A stretch of 64,000 nucleotides of DNA from Rhodoblastus sp963713695. Its GTDB lineage: Bacteria; Pseudomonadota; Alphaproteobacteria; Rhizobiales; Beijerinckiaceae. The DNA lies in NCBI GenBank assembly GCA_963713695.1, contig CAVQMU010000002.1, positions 434,001-498,000 on the forward strand, written 5' to 3'. The notes below the pieces were generated by a model. It had not been told where the DNA came from, made no database searches, and saw only the letters and a list, made by a program, of their open reading frames with translations. The translations under genes were made by a program, and so were the position numbers. Within the stretch, counting starts at the first letter, position 1. Every line of letters starts with the position of its first letter. Shown here piece after piece: positions 33,396-42,262 of the stretch.

Positions 33396-35350
33396 GGCGA
33401 AAATTCCTCTGGGCGACGCCTGCCGGGATAGGCCGGCTCAGTCGCGATGCGCTGGTCCGTCAGCGGCCGGCCGACGGTGAAGTGATAGATCGTCTGCAAT
33501 CGCGCCGATTTGAGACCGAGAAAATCATGCGTCGCGTCATCGAAGAAGCAGCCGACGCCCGTGCCGCGCAGGCCTGCGATCTCGGAATGGAGATAGAGCG
33601 CCTGGCCGATCAATCCGGCCTCCCAGTGCAATTGCCTGTAGCGCCAAGGAGTTTCAACGATCGGCTCCTCGAATTCCGCCAGCATGGCGACGGCGAAGCA
33701 GCAATCCGCGGCGATCGCCTGATTGCAGAACAGCCGTCGCGCGGCGCCCCGCGCATCGCCGGGCCGGAGCAGGAACAGCGGCAAATGGCTGGGCGCGTCC
33801 ACGACCTTGCTCCAAAGAAAGTCCGGGTCAAGCGCGGCGCGCAGAAGATCAAACGCCTCATCATGCCGCGGCAGGGCATAAAGACCGGGCGAAACACCGT
33901 CGACGCGATGGACGAACAGGACCGGATGCAGGCGCGGCTTGAAGCTCCAGACATTCCATGGGGCCGCGTCGCGAATCAGCAAGGAGTCGAGCAGGCCGAA
34001 AAACGGCGCCGATGGCATGGAGACCTTCGCATCGAAATGCTGGGCGCTTCGGCGTGACAGGATGACGTCCGCCGTGACCGCGTCGCCCGTCGTCGCCGGC
34101 AGCGCTGCGGGGACAAAGGGCGTCTCCGTTCCCGAGCCAAGCGTGGCGACGGCGACGTCCTCGATGACAGGCCAGCGATACATCGGATGTGGGTCGAGCA
34201 GATTGGCATGTCCGGTCCATTCCCCCTCGGGCGCCGTTCCTTCGCCCGGAAAGATTTCGAGGAGCATGTCTGGATCTTCACGCTCGGCGCGTCCGAAATC
34301 CGCGGCTCTATCCAGCCCGAGAAGTCGAGAAACGTCGGCGCTTCCAACGCCTTTGACCATTTTGACCCGCCAGCCCAGAACTTGCGCAGCAAAGGCAAAG
34401 GCGCCGAGGGCGTGGCCGGCGTCGAGCTGGCAATAGCGGAAAGCGCGCTCGCCATATTTCCAGGCTTCGCGCCAATGGATCGACGACAGGCCGATACGCA
34501 GGCGCGGCTCGCCGCCGCTTTGGGGGCCTTCGTCCTTCCGCCGCTGCTCGAGAGCATGGTCGCGGCTGACATAATGATAGAGCCCGTCCCCGAGCCCCGG
34601 GATATTTTCCGCCAGCACATAGGCTTCGGTCGGATGGAGATTGCCGCTCGACGGGTTTGCGCGCAGCGCCCAGCGGTCGGGTCCGAACTGTTTCCAGGCC
34701 GACAGGCCCATCGACAGATGCAGGAGCGCGCCGAGCGACGCGAGCCCTGGTCGCGGCGTCTTGTCGATTTGCACGGGCGCCAGCGGCAAGGCGATCCGCG
34801 GCGCGCCCGAAAATGCGCGAAACGGATCGGGCTGGGCGTCCCAGTCCAATGTCTCAGGCCCCGGCGCGTAGCGATCGAGCCGATGTTTGGTCCTGGCGTG
34901 ATAGGCGAAGGCGGTCTTCGCTCCGGCCTGCTTGTCCGGGGCGGGGCAGGGCGTCGCGGCAAGTGGACGCGAACAGCCCTGCGCCTGGTCGAGGCCTTGC
35001 CTCCCCTCGAGGAGCGAGAGGACGGGCTCGCGATCGAAGCCGGAGCATTTCCGGCCCTCGGCCTCTATCAGCGGCCTGCGGATGAGAAGCGGATCGGCCA
35101 GCATCTGCGCGATGAGATCCTCGGCGCCCAGCCTTTGCGGATCGACGTCGCCGGATTTTACGCGCGGCGCGGCGGGGTTGATCCACTGGGAGATCGGCGC
35201 GTCGCCGAAAAAGCCGAGCAGCCGGATAGCGGTCCAGGGCTCGGTCAGGAGGTCATGCGCGACGACCTCGTGGCCGGCCTCGGCAAGCATGGCCTTCTGC
35301 TTGCGGTTGGTTCCGCAGCCGGGCTTTTCGTAAAAGTTAACGCGCGCCAT
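33392..35350 (-). CDS. NifO-type ArsC-like domain fused to a SagB-type nitroreductase
   Basis: 652 aa from MARVNFYEKPGCGTN. Residues 1 to about 130 are an ArsC/Spx-like thioredoxin fold (EKPGCGTNRKQKAML, LLGFFGDAPISQWINPAAPRVK, RRPLIEAEG), the nitrogenase-associated NifO family. From about 160 on follow two flavin nitroreductase-like halves of the SagB-type dehydrogenase family (YHARTKHRLDRYAPG, NPSSGNLHPTEAYVL, DAGHALGAFAFAAQVLG, then VILSRRSAQHFD and LHWEAGLIGQALYLHSEIAGL). The junction is in frame with no sign of a hidden stop and restart. The reaction is unknown. Second gene of the receiver operon. Confidence 0.75.
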   Translation of the reverse strand: MARVNFYEKPGCGTNRKQKAMLAEAGHEVVAHDLLTEPWTAIRLLGFFGDAPISQWINPAAPRVKSGDVDPQRLGAEDLIAQMLADPLLIRRPLIEAEGRKCSGFDREPVLSLLEGRQGLDQAQGCSRPLAATPCPAPDKQAGAKTAFAYHARTKHRLDRYAPGPETLDWDAQPDPFRAFSGAPRIALPLAPVQIDKTPRPGLASLGALLHLSMGLSAWKQFGPDRWALRANPSSGNLHPTEAYVLAENIPGLGDGLYHYVSRDHALEQRRKDEGPQSGGEPRLRIGLSSIHWREAWKYGERAFRYCQLDAGHALGAFAFAAQVLGWRVKMVKGVGSADVSRLLGLDRAADFGRAEREDPDMLLEIFPGEGTAPEGEWTGHANLLDPHPMYRWPVIEDVAVATLGSGTETPFVPAALPATTGDAVTADVILSRRSAQHFDAKVSMPSAPFFGLLDSLLIRDAAPWNVWSFKPRLHPVLFVHRVDGVSPGLYALPRHDEAFDLLRAALDPDFLWSKVVDAPSHLPLFLLRPGDARGAARRLFCNQAIAADCCFAVAMLAEFEEPIVETPWRYRQLHWEAGLIGQALYLHSEIAGLRGTGVGCFFDDATHDFLGLKSARLQTIYHFTVGRPLTDQRIATEPAYPGRRRPEEFSP

Positions 35351-35363
35351 TCGCAAAAACCGC

Positions 35364-35795
35364 TCAGATAATGTTGAGCTGGACGAGCGGCGCAGCGCCG
35401 CCGCGGCCGAGAATGACATCCACCTTCTTTCGCACGGACTCGAGCGTCAGCGGCTTGACCATGGCGCCATGCGCGCCCGCCTTCATCGCTTCGACGGCCA
35501 GGGCTTCCTGCGCCTTGTCGCAGACGACCAATATGCGGACGCCCGGAAATCTTTGCGCCATCTCGCCGACGAGGCCCAAGCCTCTCTTCTCTATGAAGGA
35601 GACTCCGAGCAACACCACATGCGGCGCAAGCCAGCCCTGGCCCTTGTCATAGGCGTCCTCCGGGCTCGCCAGTTCATGCGTCTCGATTTCGTCATGCAGC
35701 ATGAACTGCAGGATGGAGCGGGTGATGTCGTCTTCGTCGACGACAAAGACCCGCCGCTGATCGACCGCCTTGGATGTTTCAACACCAATCTGCAT
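35364..35795 (-). CDS. Degenerate receiver-domain protein (no phosphoacceptor Asp)
   Basis: 143 aa, a stand-alone response-regulator receiver fold. The acidic pocket VFVVDEDD (Asp20-Asp23) and the C-terminal Lys of GAMVKPL (Lys114) are present. The phosphoacceptor position in PHVVLLGVSF is Gly64 instead of Asp, and the Thr/Ser switch position is Cys. It therefore should not be phosphorylated in the usual way. It is divergent from nifH with its own sigma-54 promoter and is followed by the NifO-SagB and ankyrin genes. Confidence 0.75.
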   Translation of the reverse strand: MQIGVETSKAVDQRRVFVVDEDDITRSILQFMLHDEIETHELASPEDAYDKGQGWLAPHVVLLGVSFIEKRGLGLVGEMAQRFPGVRILVVCDKAQEALAVEAMKAGAHGAMVKPLTLESVRKKVDVILGRGGAAPLVQLNII

Positions 35796-35878
35796 GGACG
35801 CCTCGCACCAGTCTGTGAATTTTCGTCTCGGTGAATTCCGGCTGCGGCTTCACGGAAAGCCGTCGCGCTTAATCCGTG

Positions 35879-35894
35879 TGCAAATTCCGTTCCG
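35879..35894 (-). promoter_or_regulatory. Sigma-54 promoter of the receiver-nifO/sagB-ankyrin operon
   Basis: CGGAACGGAATTTGCA on the minus strand: invariant GG and TTGCA with correct spacing. It is 84 bp before the receiver start and 75 bp from the UAS at 35969. Confidence 0.7.
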
Positions 35895-35968
35895 ACTTGC
35901 GGGCGCCTTCCGACGATTGGCGTAAATTCGCGACAATCATGTCTTGTTTGCCCCAGCCGTCACGGAGC

Positions 35969-35984
35969 TGTCGGGATGTTCACA
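35969..35984. promoter_or_regulatory. NifA upstream activator sequence between nifH and the receiver gene
   Basis: TGTCGGGATGTTCACA, perfect TGT-N10-ACA. It lies about 70 bp from each of two outward sigma-54 promoters, so it can serve both. The 433-bp gap 35796-36228 holds these promoter elements and the nifH leader; I see no gene in it. Confidence 0.85.
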
Positions 35985-36052
35985 TACCCAAGCTTTTCGC
36001 GGGTTGAAAAAAATAACGAATAAAAACAGCATGATAGGACGATCTAAACCGC

Positions 36053-36068
36053 TGGCACGCCGGTTGCA
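36053..36068 (+). promoter_or_regulatory. Sigma-54 promoter of nifHDK
   Basis: TGGCACGCCGGTTGCA, a perfect -24/-12 consensus, 160 bp before nifH; this leaves a long 5' leader of about 150 nt. Confidence 0.95.
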
Positions 36069-36228
36069 ATCCTTCTCGGCGGAACGGCGAGTAAGGGCTG
36101 AACGCACGCAGACGCGCGACGAGCGATGTGTTCCTTCCCGCAAAGCGGGTCCGTTTCTGACAGAGAGAAACAGTCTCGCGCAGAACGCGCGAAGTCCAAG
36201 CCAAACTGAACTTTTTGAGGAGCAACAC

Positions 36229-37114
36229 ATGGCTAAGTTGAGGCAAATCGCCTTCTACGGCAAGGGTGGCATCGGCAAATCCACCACTTCGCAGAATACC
36301 CTCGCCGCGCTCGCGGAAATGGGTCAGAAGATCCTGATCGTCGGCTGCGATCCCAAGGCGGATTCCACCCGCCTGATCCTGCACGCCAAGGCGCAGGACA
36401 CCATCCTGTCGCTCGCCGCGGCCGCCGGTTCGGTCGAAGACCTTGAACTCGAAGACGTGATGAAGGTCGGCTATCGCGACATCCGTTGCGTCGAGTCCGG
36501 CGGTCCGGAGCCCGGCGTCGGCTGCGCCGGCCGCGGCGTCATCACCTCGATCAACTTCCTGGAAGAGAACGGCGCTTACGATGGCGTCGACTACGTCTCC
36601 TATGACGTGCTCGGCGACGTGGTCTGCGGCGGTTTCGCCATGCCGATCCGTGAGAACAAGGCGCAGGAAATCTACATCGTCATGTCCGGCGAAATGATGG
36701 CCATGTATGCGGCCAACAACATTTCCAAGGGCATTCTCAAATACGCCAATTCCGGCGGCGTGCGCCTGGGCGGACTGGTCTGCAACGAGCGCCAGACCGA
36801 CAAGGAATATGAATTGGCCGAACTCGCTGGCCAAGAAGCTCGGGACGTCGCTGATCTATTTCGTGCCGCGCGACAATATCGTCCAGCACGCCGAGCTGCG
36901 CCGCATGACTTGCCTCGAATACGCTCCCGATCACGAGCAGTCGCAGCATTACCGCAACCTGGCGACCAAGATCCACGCCAATGTCGGCAATGGCACCATA
37001 CCCACGCCGATCACTATGGACGAACTTGAAGACCTGCTGATGGAGCATGGCATCATGAAGGCGATCGACGAGAGCCAGGTCGGCAAGAGCGCCGCCGAAC
37101 TCGCCGCCGGCTGA
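36229..37114 (+). CDS. nifH: Nitrogenase iron protein NifH, one-base frameshift in this sequence
   Basis: 294 aa after correction. P-loop GKGGIGKS; [4Fe-4S] ligands Cys99 (GCAGRG) and Cys133 (VVCGGF); Arg102 is the usual ADP-ribosylation target of DraT. NifH passes electrons to NifDK with ATP hydrolysis and also matures FeMo-co. Near 36825 the frame is lost: GAACTCGCTGGCC contains one extra base, and the protein continues LAKKLGTSLIYFVPRDN in the next frame to a normal end at 37114. An otherwise perfect gene in an intact operon makes a sequence error by far the best explanation. Confidence 0.97.
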
Positions 37115-37130
37115 TCGCCTGAAAGAAATG

Positions 37131-37158
37131 ATCCGGCCCCCCGTCCGGGGGGCCGGAT
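37131..37158 (+). other. Intercistronic hairpin between nifH and nifD
   Basis: Perfect 12-bp inverted repeat (ATCCGGCCCCCC / GGGGGGCCGGAT) with a 4-nt loop, 16 bp after nifH, without a T-tract. Such stems commonly stabilise the nifH part of the nifHDK message. Confidence 0.75.
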
Positions 37159-37193
37159 ACCCAAGGGCGCAATGGATTGCAAGAGGTGGCGAC

Positions 37194-38696
37194 ATGAGTG
37201 TTGCAGAAACGGAAAGCGTTGCCGAAATCAAGGCGCGCAACAAGGAATTGATCAGCGAAGTGCTGAAGGTCTATCCTGAAAAGACCGCCAAGCGCCGCGC
37301 GAAACATCTGAACGTGCATGAGGCCGGCAAGTCCGATTGCGGCGTCAAGTCGAACATCAAGTCGATCCCCGGCGTGATGACCATTCGCGGCTGCGCTTAC
37401 GCCGGCTCGAAGGGCGTGGTCTGGGGTCCGATCAAGGACATGATCCACATCAGCCACGGCCCTGTCGGCTGCGGCCAGTATTCCTGGGCCGCGCGCCGCA
37501 ACTACTATATCGGCACGACCGGCATCGACACTTTCGTGACCATGCAGTTCACGTCGGACTTCCAGGAAAAGGACATCGTGTTCGGCGGCGACAAGAAGCT
37601 CGCCAAGATCATGGACGAGATCCAGGAGCTGTTCCCGCTGAACAACGGCATCACCGTCCAGTCGGAATGCCCGATCGGCCTGATCGGCGACGACATCGAA
37701 GCCGTCTCCAAGGTGAAGTCGAAGGAATTCGGCGGCAAGACCATCGTTCCCGTGCGTTGCGAAGGTTTCCGCGGCGTGTCCCAGTCGCTGGGCCACCACA
37801 TCGCCAACGACGCGGTGCGCGATTACGTCTTCGACAAGCTCGATCCGAACAGGCCCGCCCAGTTCGAATCGACGCCCTATGACGTGGCGATCATCGGCGA
37901 CTACAACATCGGCGGCGACGCCTGGTCCTCACGCATCCTGCTCGAGGAAATGGGCCTCCGCGTCATCGCCCAATGGTCGGGCGACGGCTCGCTGGCGGAA
38001 CTCGAGAACACCCCCAAGGCGAAGCTCAACGTTCTCCACTGCTACCGTTCGATGAACTACATCTCCCGCCACATGGAAGAGAAGTTCGGCATACCCTGGT
38101 GCGAATACAACTTCTTCGGCCCGTCGAAGATCGAGGAATCGCTCCGCAAGATCGCTTCCTTCTTCGACGACAAGATCAAGGAAGGCGCCGAGCGCGTCAT
38201 CGCCAAGTACCAGCCGCTGATGGATGCGGTGATCGCCAAGTACCGTCCGCGCCTCGAAGGCAAGACGGTCATGCTCTACGTCGGCGGCCTGCGTCCGCGC
38301 CACGTCATCGGCGCCTACGAAGACCTCGGCATGGAAGTTGTCGGCACCGGCTATGAATTCGGCCATAACGACGACTATCAGCGCACCGCCCAGCACTATG
38401 TGAAGGACGGCACGCTGATCTATGACGACGTGACCGGCTACGAATTCGAAAAGTTCGTGGAAAAGGTCCAGCCGGATCTGGTCGGCTCCGGCATCAAGGA
38501 AAAATACGTCTTCCAGAAGATGGGCGTGCCTTTCCGCCAGATGCACAGCTGGGATTATTCCGGCCCCTACCACGGCTACGACGGTTTCGCGATCTTCGCT
38601 CGCGACATGGACATGGCGATCAACTCGCCGGTCTGGAAAATGACCAAGGCGCCTTGGAAGCAAGACAAGGAACTGAAACTCATCGCGGCTGAATGA
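37194..38696 (+). CDS. nifD: Nitrogenase molybdenum-iron protein alpha chain NifD
   Basis: 500 aa from MSVAETESVAEIK. FeMo-co ligands are Cys283 (NVLHCYRSMNY) and His451 (FRQMHSWDYSG). P-cluster Cys residues are visible in IRGCAYAGSKG, GPVGCGQYSW and VQSECPIGLIGDD. Length and ligands are those of a molybdenum nitrogenase, not Vnf or Anf. Second gene of nifHDK, separated from nifH by a hairpin. Confidence 0.98.
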   Translation: MSVAETESVAEIKARNKELISEVLKVYPEKTAKRRAKHLNVHEAGKSDCGVKSNIKSIPGVMTIRGCAYAGSKGVVWGPIKDMIHISHGPVGCGQYSWAARRNYYIGTTGIDTFVTMQFTSDFQEKDIVFGGDKKLAKIMDEIQELFPLNNGITVQSECPIGLIGDDIEAVSKVKSKEFGGKTIVPVRCEGFRGVSQSLGHHIANDAVRDYVFDKLDPNRPAQFESTPYDVAIIGDYNIGGDAWSSRILLEEMGLRVIAQWSGDGSLAELENTPKAKLNVLHCYRSMNYISRHMEEKFGIPWCEYNFFGPSKIEESLRKIASFFDDKIKEGAERVIAKYQPLMDAVIAKYRPRLEGKTVMLYVGGLRPRHVIGAYEDLGMEVVGTGYEFGHNDDYQRTAQHYVKDGTLIYDDVTGYEFEKFVEKVQPDLVGSGIKEKYVFQKMGVPFRQMHSWDYSGPYHGYDGFAIFARDMDMAINSPVWKMTKAPWKQDKELKLIAAE

Positions 38697-38707
38697 CCGC
38701 GCGCGGC

Positions 38708-38731
38708 GGCGCCCGTCGAGAGACGGGCGCC
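38708..38731 (+). other. Intercistronic hairpin between nifD and nifK
   Basis: Perfect 10-bp stem GGCGCCCGTC / GACGGGCGCC with loop GAGA, 12 bp after nifD; flanking GCGGC/GCCGC can extend it. There is no T-tract, so mRNA processing or stability is the likely role. Confidence 0.65.
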
Positions 38732-38763
38732 AGCCGCCCCCACATGACCGAGAGGGCTTTAAA

Positions 38764-40323
38764 ATGGCACAGAACGCCGATCACGTACTCGACCACTTCG
38801 ACCTGTTCCGGGGTCCGGAATATCAGGAGATGCTGGCGAACAAACGCAATCTGTTCGAAAATCGGCGTGATCCGGCCGAAGTCGAGCGCATTCGCGAATG
38901 GGTCAAGACCCCCGAATACCAGGAACTGAACTTCAAGCGCGAAGCTCTGACCGTCAATCCCGCCAAGGCTTGCCAGCCGCTGGGCGCGGTCTTCGTCGCC
39001 GTCGGCTTCGAGAAGACCATTCCCTTCGTGCACGGCTCGCAAGGCTGCGTCGCCTACTACCGTTCGCACTTCTCGCGTCACTTCAAGGAGCCGACTTCCT
39101 GCGTCTCCTCGTCGATGACCGAAGACGCTGCGGTGTTCGGCGGCCTCAATAACATGATCGACGGCCTGGCCAACACTTACAACATGTACAAGCCGGCCAT
39201 GATCGCGGTGTCCACCACCTGCATGGCGGAAGTCATCGGCGACGATCTGAACGCCTTCATCAAGACGTCGAAGGAAAAGGGTTCGGTTCCCGAAGATTTC
39301 GACGTGACCTTCGCGCATACGCCCGCCTTCGTCGGCAGCCACATCACCGGCTACGACAACGCGATGAAGGGCGTCCTCGCGCACTTCTGGGATGGCAAGG
39401 CCGGCACCGCGCCGACGCTCGAACGCCAGGAAAACAACTCGATCAACTTCCTCGGCGGCTTCGATGGCTACACTGTCGGCAACCTGCGCGAAATCAAGCG
39501 CATCTTCGGCATGATGGGCGTCAAATACACCATTCTCGGCGACAATTCCGACGTCTGGGACACCCCGACCGATGGCGAATTCCGCATGTATGACGGTGGC
39601 ACCACGCTGGAAGAGGCGGCCAATGCCGTTCACGCCAAGGCGACCATTTCGATGCAGGAATATTGCACCGAAAAGACCCTGCCCTTCATCAAGGAGCACG
39701 GACAGGAAGTTGTCGCTTTCAACCATCCCGTCGGCGTCAAGGGCACAGACGAATTCCTGATGGCGGTTTCGCGCATCACCGGCAAGGAAATCCCCGAGGA
39801 GCTCGCGAGGGAGCGCGGACGTCTCGTTGACGCCATCGCCGACTCCAGCGCCCATATCCATGGCAAGAAGTTCGCGATCTACGGCGATCCCGATCTCTGC
39901 TATGGCCTCGCCGCCTTCCTGCTCGAACTCGGCGCCGAGCCGACCACGGTCCTTTCCACCAATGGCGGCAAGGCTTGGGAAAAGAAGATGCAGGCGCTGT
40001 TTGACTCCTCGCCCTTCGGCAAGAACTGCAAGGTCTATCCGCAGAAGGACCTGTGGCATCTGCGTTCCTTGCTCTTCACGGAGCCGGTCGACTTCCTGAT
40101 CGGCAACACCTACGGCAAATATCTCGATCGCGACACTGGCACGCCGCTGATCCGCATCGGCTTCCCGATCTTCGACCGCCACCACAAGCACCGCTATCCC
40201 GTGTGGGGCTACCAGGGCGGCATGAATGTCCTCGTGACGATCCTCGACAAGATTTTCGACACGATCGACGCCACCACCAACATACCCTCGAAGACCGATT
40301 ATTCCTTCGACATCATTCGCTGA
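38764..40323 (+). CDS. nifK: Nitrogenase molybdenum-iron protein beta chain NifK
   Basis: 519 aa. P-cluster ligands lie in NPAKACQPLGAVFV, HGSQGCVAYYR and VSTTCMAEVIGDD, with the conserved Ser in the SSSMTEDAAVFGG segment. The N-terminal extension (about 60 residues before the core) is normal for NifK of group I nitrogenases. It forms the alpha2-beta2 tetramer with NifD. Last gene of nifHDK. Confidence 0.98.
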   Translation: MAQNADHVLDHFDLFRGPEYQEMLANKRNLFENRRDPAEVERIREWVKTPEYQELNFKREALTVNPAKACQPLGAVFVAVGFEKTIPFVHGSQGCVAYYRSHFSRHFKEPTSCVSSSMTEDAAVFGGLNNMIDGLANTYNMYKPAMIAVSTTCMAEVIGDDLNAFIKTSKEKGSVPEDFDVTFAHTPAFVGSHITGYDNAMKGVLAHFWDGKAGTAPTLERQENNSINFLGGFDGYTVGNLREIKRIFGMMGVKYTILGDNSDVWDTPTDGEFRMYDGGTTLEEAANAVHAKATISMQEYCTEKTLPFIKEHGQEVVAFNHPVGVKGTDEFLMAVSRITGKEIPEELARERGRLVDAIADSSAHIHGKKFAIYGDPDLCYGLAAFLLELGAEPTTVLSTNGGKAWEKKMQALFDSSPFGKNCKVYPQKDLWHLRSLLFTEPVDFLIGNTYGKYLDRDTGTPLIRIGFPIFDRHHKHRYPVWGYQGGMNVLVTILDKIFDTIDATTNIPSKTDYSFDIIR

Positions 40324-40342
40324 TCTCCGTCGGAAAATAGAT

Positions 40343-40366
40343 TGTCGGCTTGTCCACAAGCCGACA
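40343..40366 (+). promoter_or_regulatory. Two overlapping NifA sites inside a perfect inverted repeat
   Basis: The repeat ATTGTCGGCTTG / CAAGCCGACAAT (40341-40368, 4-nt centre) contains TGT-N10-ACA at 40343-40358 and again at 40351-40366. It lies 100 bp upstream of the nifE -24 element, which is a normal UAS distance. As RNA it would also form a strong hairpin at the end of the nifHDK message. Confidence 0.75.
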
Positions 40367-40389
40367 ATCCCCCTCGGCCGAAAATAAGC

Positions 40390-40427
40390 AAAGGCCCGGC
40401 AAGGCGCGTCGCCCTGTCCGGGCCTTT
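40390..40427 (+). terminator. Rho-independent terminator after nifHDK
   Basis: Stem AAAGGCCCGG / CCGGGCCTTT followed by CCTTTTGTTTTG. It lies between the nifE UAS pair and the nifE promoter. Confidence 0.85.
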
Positions 40428-40465
40428 CCTTTTGTTTTGTGAGGCTTCCGCGCCGTTCTGCGCTG

Positions 40466-40481
40466 CGGCGCCAAACTTGCT
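40466..40481 (+). promoter_or_regulatory. Sigma-54 promoter of nifEN-X operon
   Basis: CGGCGCCAAACTTGCT keeps GG-N10-GC and TTGCT, 90 bp before nifE. Confidence 0.75.
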
Positions 40482-40571
40482 CCCTTCGGACAAACGAAGG
40501 TCAATCCCGGCCCGACACGCGACTTTGCCGCTTTTGGCGGCGCCGCCGGACGATCTGCACAGGAGAGACGC

Positions 40572-42258
40572 ATGGCATCGCTTTCGGCGACGATCCAGGA
40601 CGTGTTCAACGAGCCGGCCTGCGGCAAGAACGCCAACAAGTCCGAAGCCGAAAAGAAGAAGGGCTGCACCAAGCAATTGCAACCGGGCGGCGCGGCCGGC
40701 GGCTGCGCCTTCGACGGCGCCAAGATCGCCTTGCAGCCTTTCACCGACGTCGCCCATCTCGTGCACGGCCCCATCGCCTGCGAGGGCAACAGCTGGGACA
40801 ATCGCGGCGCAGCCTCCTCCGGCCCGAGCATCTGGCGCACCGGCTTCACCACCGACATCAACGAAACCGACGTGATCTTCGGCGGTGAAAAGCGCCTCTT
40901 CAAGGCATGCCGCGAGATCATCGAAAAATACGATCCGCCGGCGATTTTCGTCTATCAGACCTGCGTTCCCGCGATGATCGGCGACGACATCAACGCCGTG
41001 TGCAAGGCGGCTTCCGCCAAATTCAACAAGCCGGTCATTCCCATCAATGCGCCGGGTTTCGTCGGACCGAAAAATCTCGGCAACAAGCTCGCGGGCGAGG
41101 CGCTGCTCGACCATGTCATCGGCACGGTCGAGCCGGACTACACCACGCCGTACGACGTCAACATCATCGGCGAATTCAACCTGTCCGGCGAATTGTGGCA
41201 GGTGAAGCCGCTGCTCGACGAACTGGGCATCCGCATTCTCTCCTGCATTTCGGGGGACGGCCGCTACAACGAGGTCGCGTCCTCGCATCGCGCCCGCGCC
41301 TCGATGATGGTCTGCTCCAAGGCGATGATCAACGTCGCCCGGAAGATGGAGGAGCGCTACGGCATTCCCTTCTTCGAAGGCTCTTTCTACGGCATCGAGG
41401 ACACCTCGGATTCCCTCCGCGAATTGTCGCGGCTGCTGATCCTTCGTGGCGCTCCCGATGAGCTGATGGAGCGCACGGAAAAGCTCATTCTCCGCGAGGA
41501 AGCCAAGGCGTTTGCGTCCATCGCCTCCTACCGTCCGCGCTTCAAGGGCAAGAAAGTCCTGCTCATCACCGGCGGCGTCAAAAGCTGGTCGGTGGTGGCG
41601 GCGCTGCAGGAGGCGGGACTGGAGCTCGCCGGCACCAGCGTGAAAAAATCGACGCGCGAGGACAAGGAGCGCATCAAGGAATTGATGGGCCAGGACGCGC
41701 ACATGATCGAGGACATGACGCCGCGCGAAATGTACAAGATGCTCAAGGACGCCAAGGCCGACATCATGCTGTCGGGCGGCCGCTCGCAATTCATCGCCCT
41801 CAAGGCGACCATGCCCTGGCTCGACATCAACCAGGAGCGCCATCACGCCTATATGGGCTATGTCGGCATGGCCAAGCTCATGGCCGAAATCGACCGCACG
41901 CTCTACAATCCCGTCTGGGAGCAGGTGCGCAGGCCCGCACCCTGGGCGAAGGCCGGCGACAGTTGGCAGGACCGCGCGCTCGCGGAGATCGCGCAGGAAG
42001 AAGCGGAGCTCGCCGCCGATCCCGTGAAGGCGGAGGCCGCGCGCCGGGCGCAAAAAGATCTGCATGTGCAAAAGCGTCGATCTCGGCGCCATCGAGGACG
42101 CGATCTCCCAGAACGGCCTGACGACGGTCGAGGGCGTGAAGGAGAAAACCGGCGCGTCCGGCGGCTGCGGCGCCTGTTCGCTCAAGATAGAGGACATTCT
42201 GGAAGCTGGCGTCGTTGTCGGACAACCGACACAGGCGCAGACCATGGCGGCGGAGTAA
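40572..42258 (+). CDS. nifE: FeMo-cofactor scaffold protein NifE with C-terminal BFD-like [2Fe-2S] tail, frameshifted
   Basis: About 561 aa. The core resembles NifD without its substrate-site ligands: HGPIACEGNSWDNRG, FVYQTCVPAMIGDDI and LSGGRSQFIALKA. NifE2N2 holds the NifB-co-derived precursor during FeMo-co synthesis. After the core, an A5 run near 42057 is one A too long. With the corrected frame a BFD-like domain follows, with CMCKSVDLG and GGCGACSLKIED, as in many alphaproteobacterial NifE proteins. nifN starts 4 bp after the stop. Confidence 0.95.
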
Positions 42259-42262
42259 GGCC

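Noticed and set aside
38680..40359. 559-aa open frame opposite nifK
   Set aside because: Mirror of a strongly biased coding strand; no start site, motif or promoter.
40341..40368. Terminator for nifHDK at the perfect inverted repeat
   Set aside because: No T-tract follows, and it contains two NifA sites; the real terminator is at 40390-40427.
40299..42245. 648-aa open frame opposite nifE
   Set aside because: Shadow of nifE; composition typical of antisense frames.
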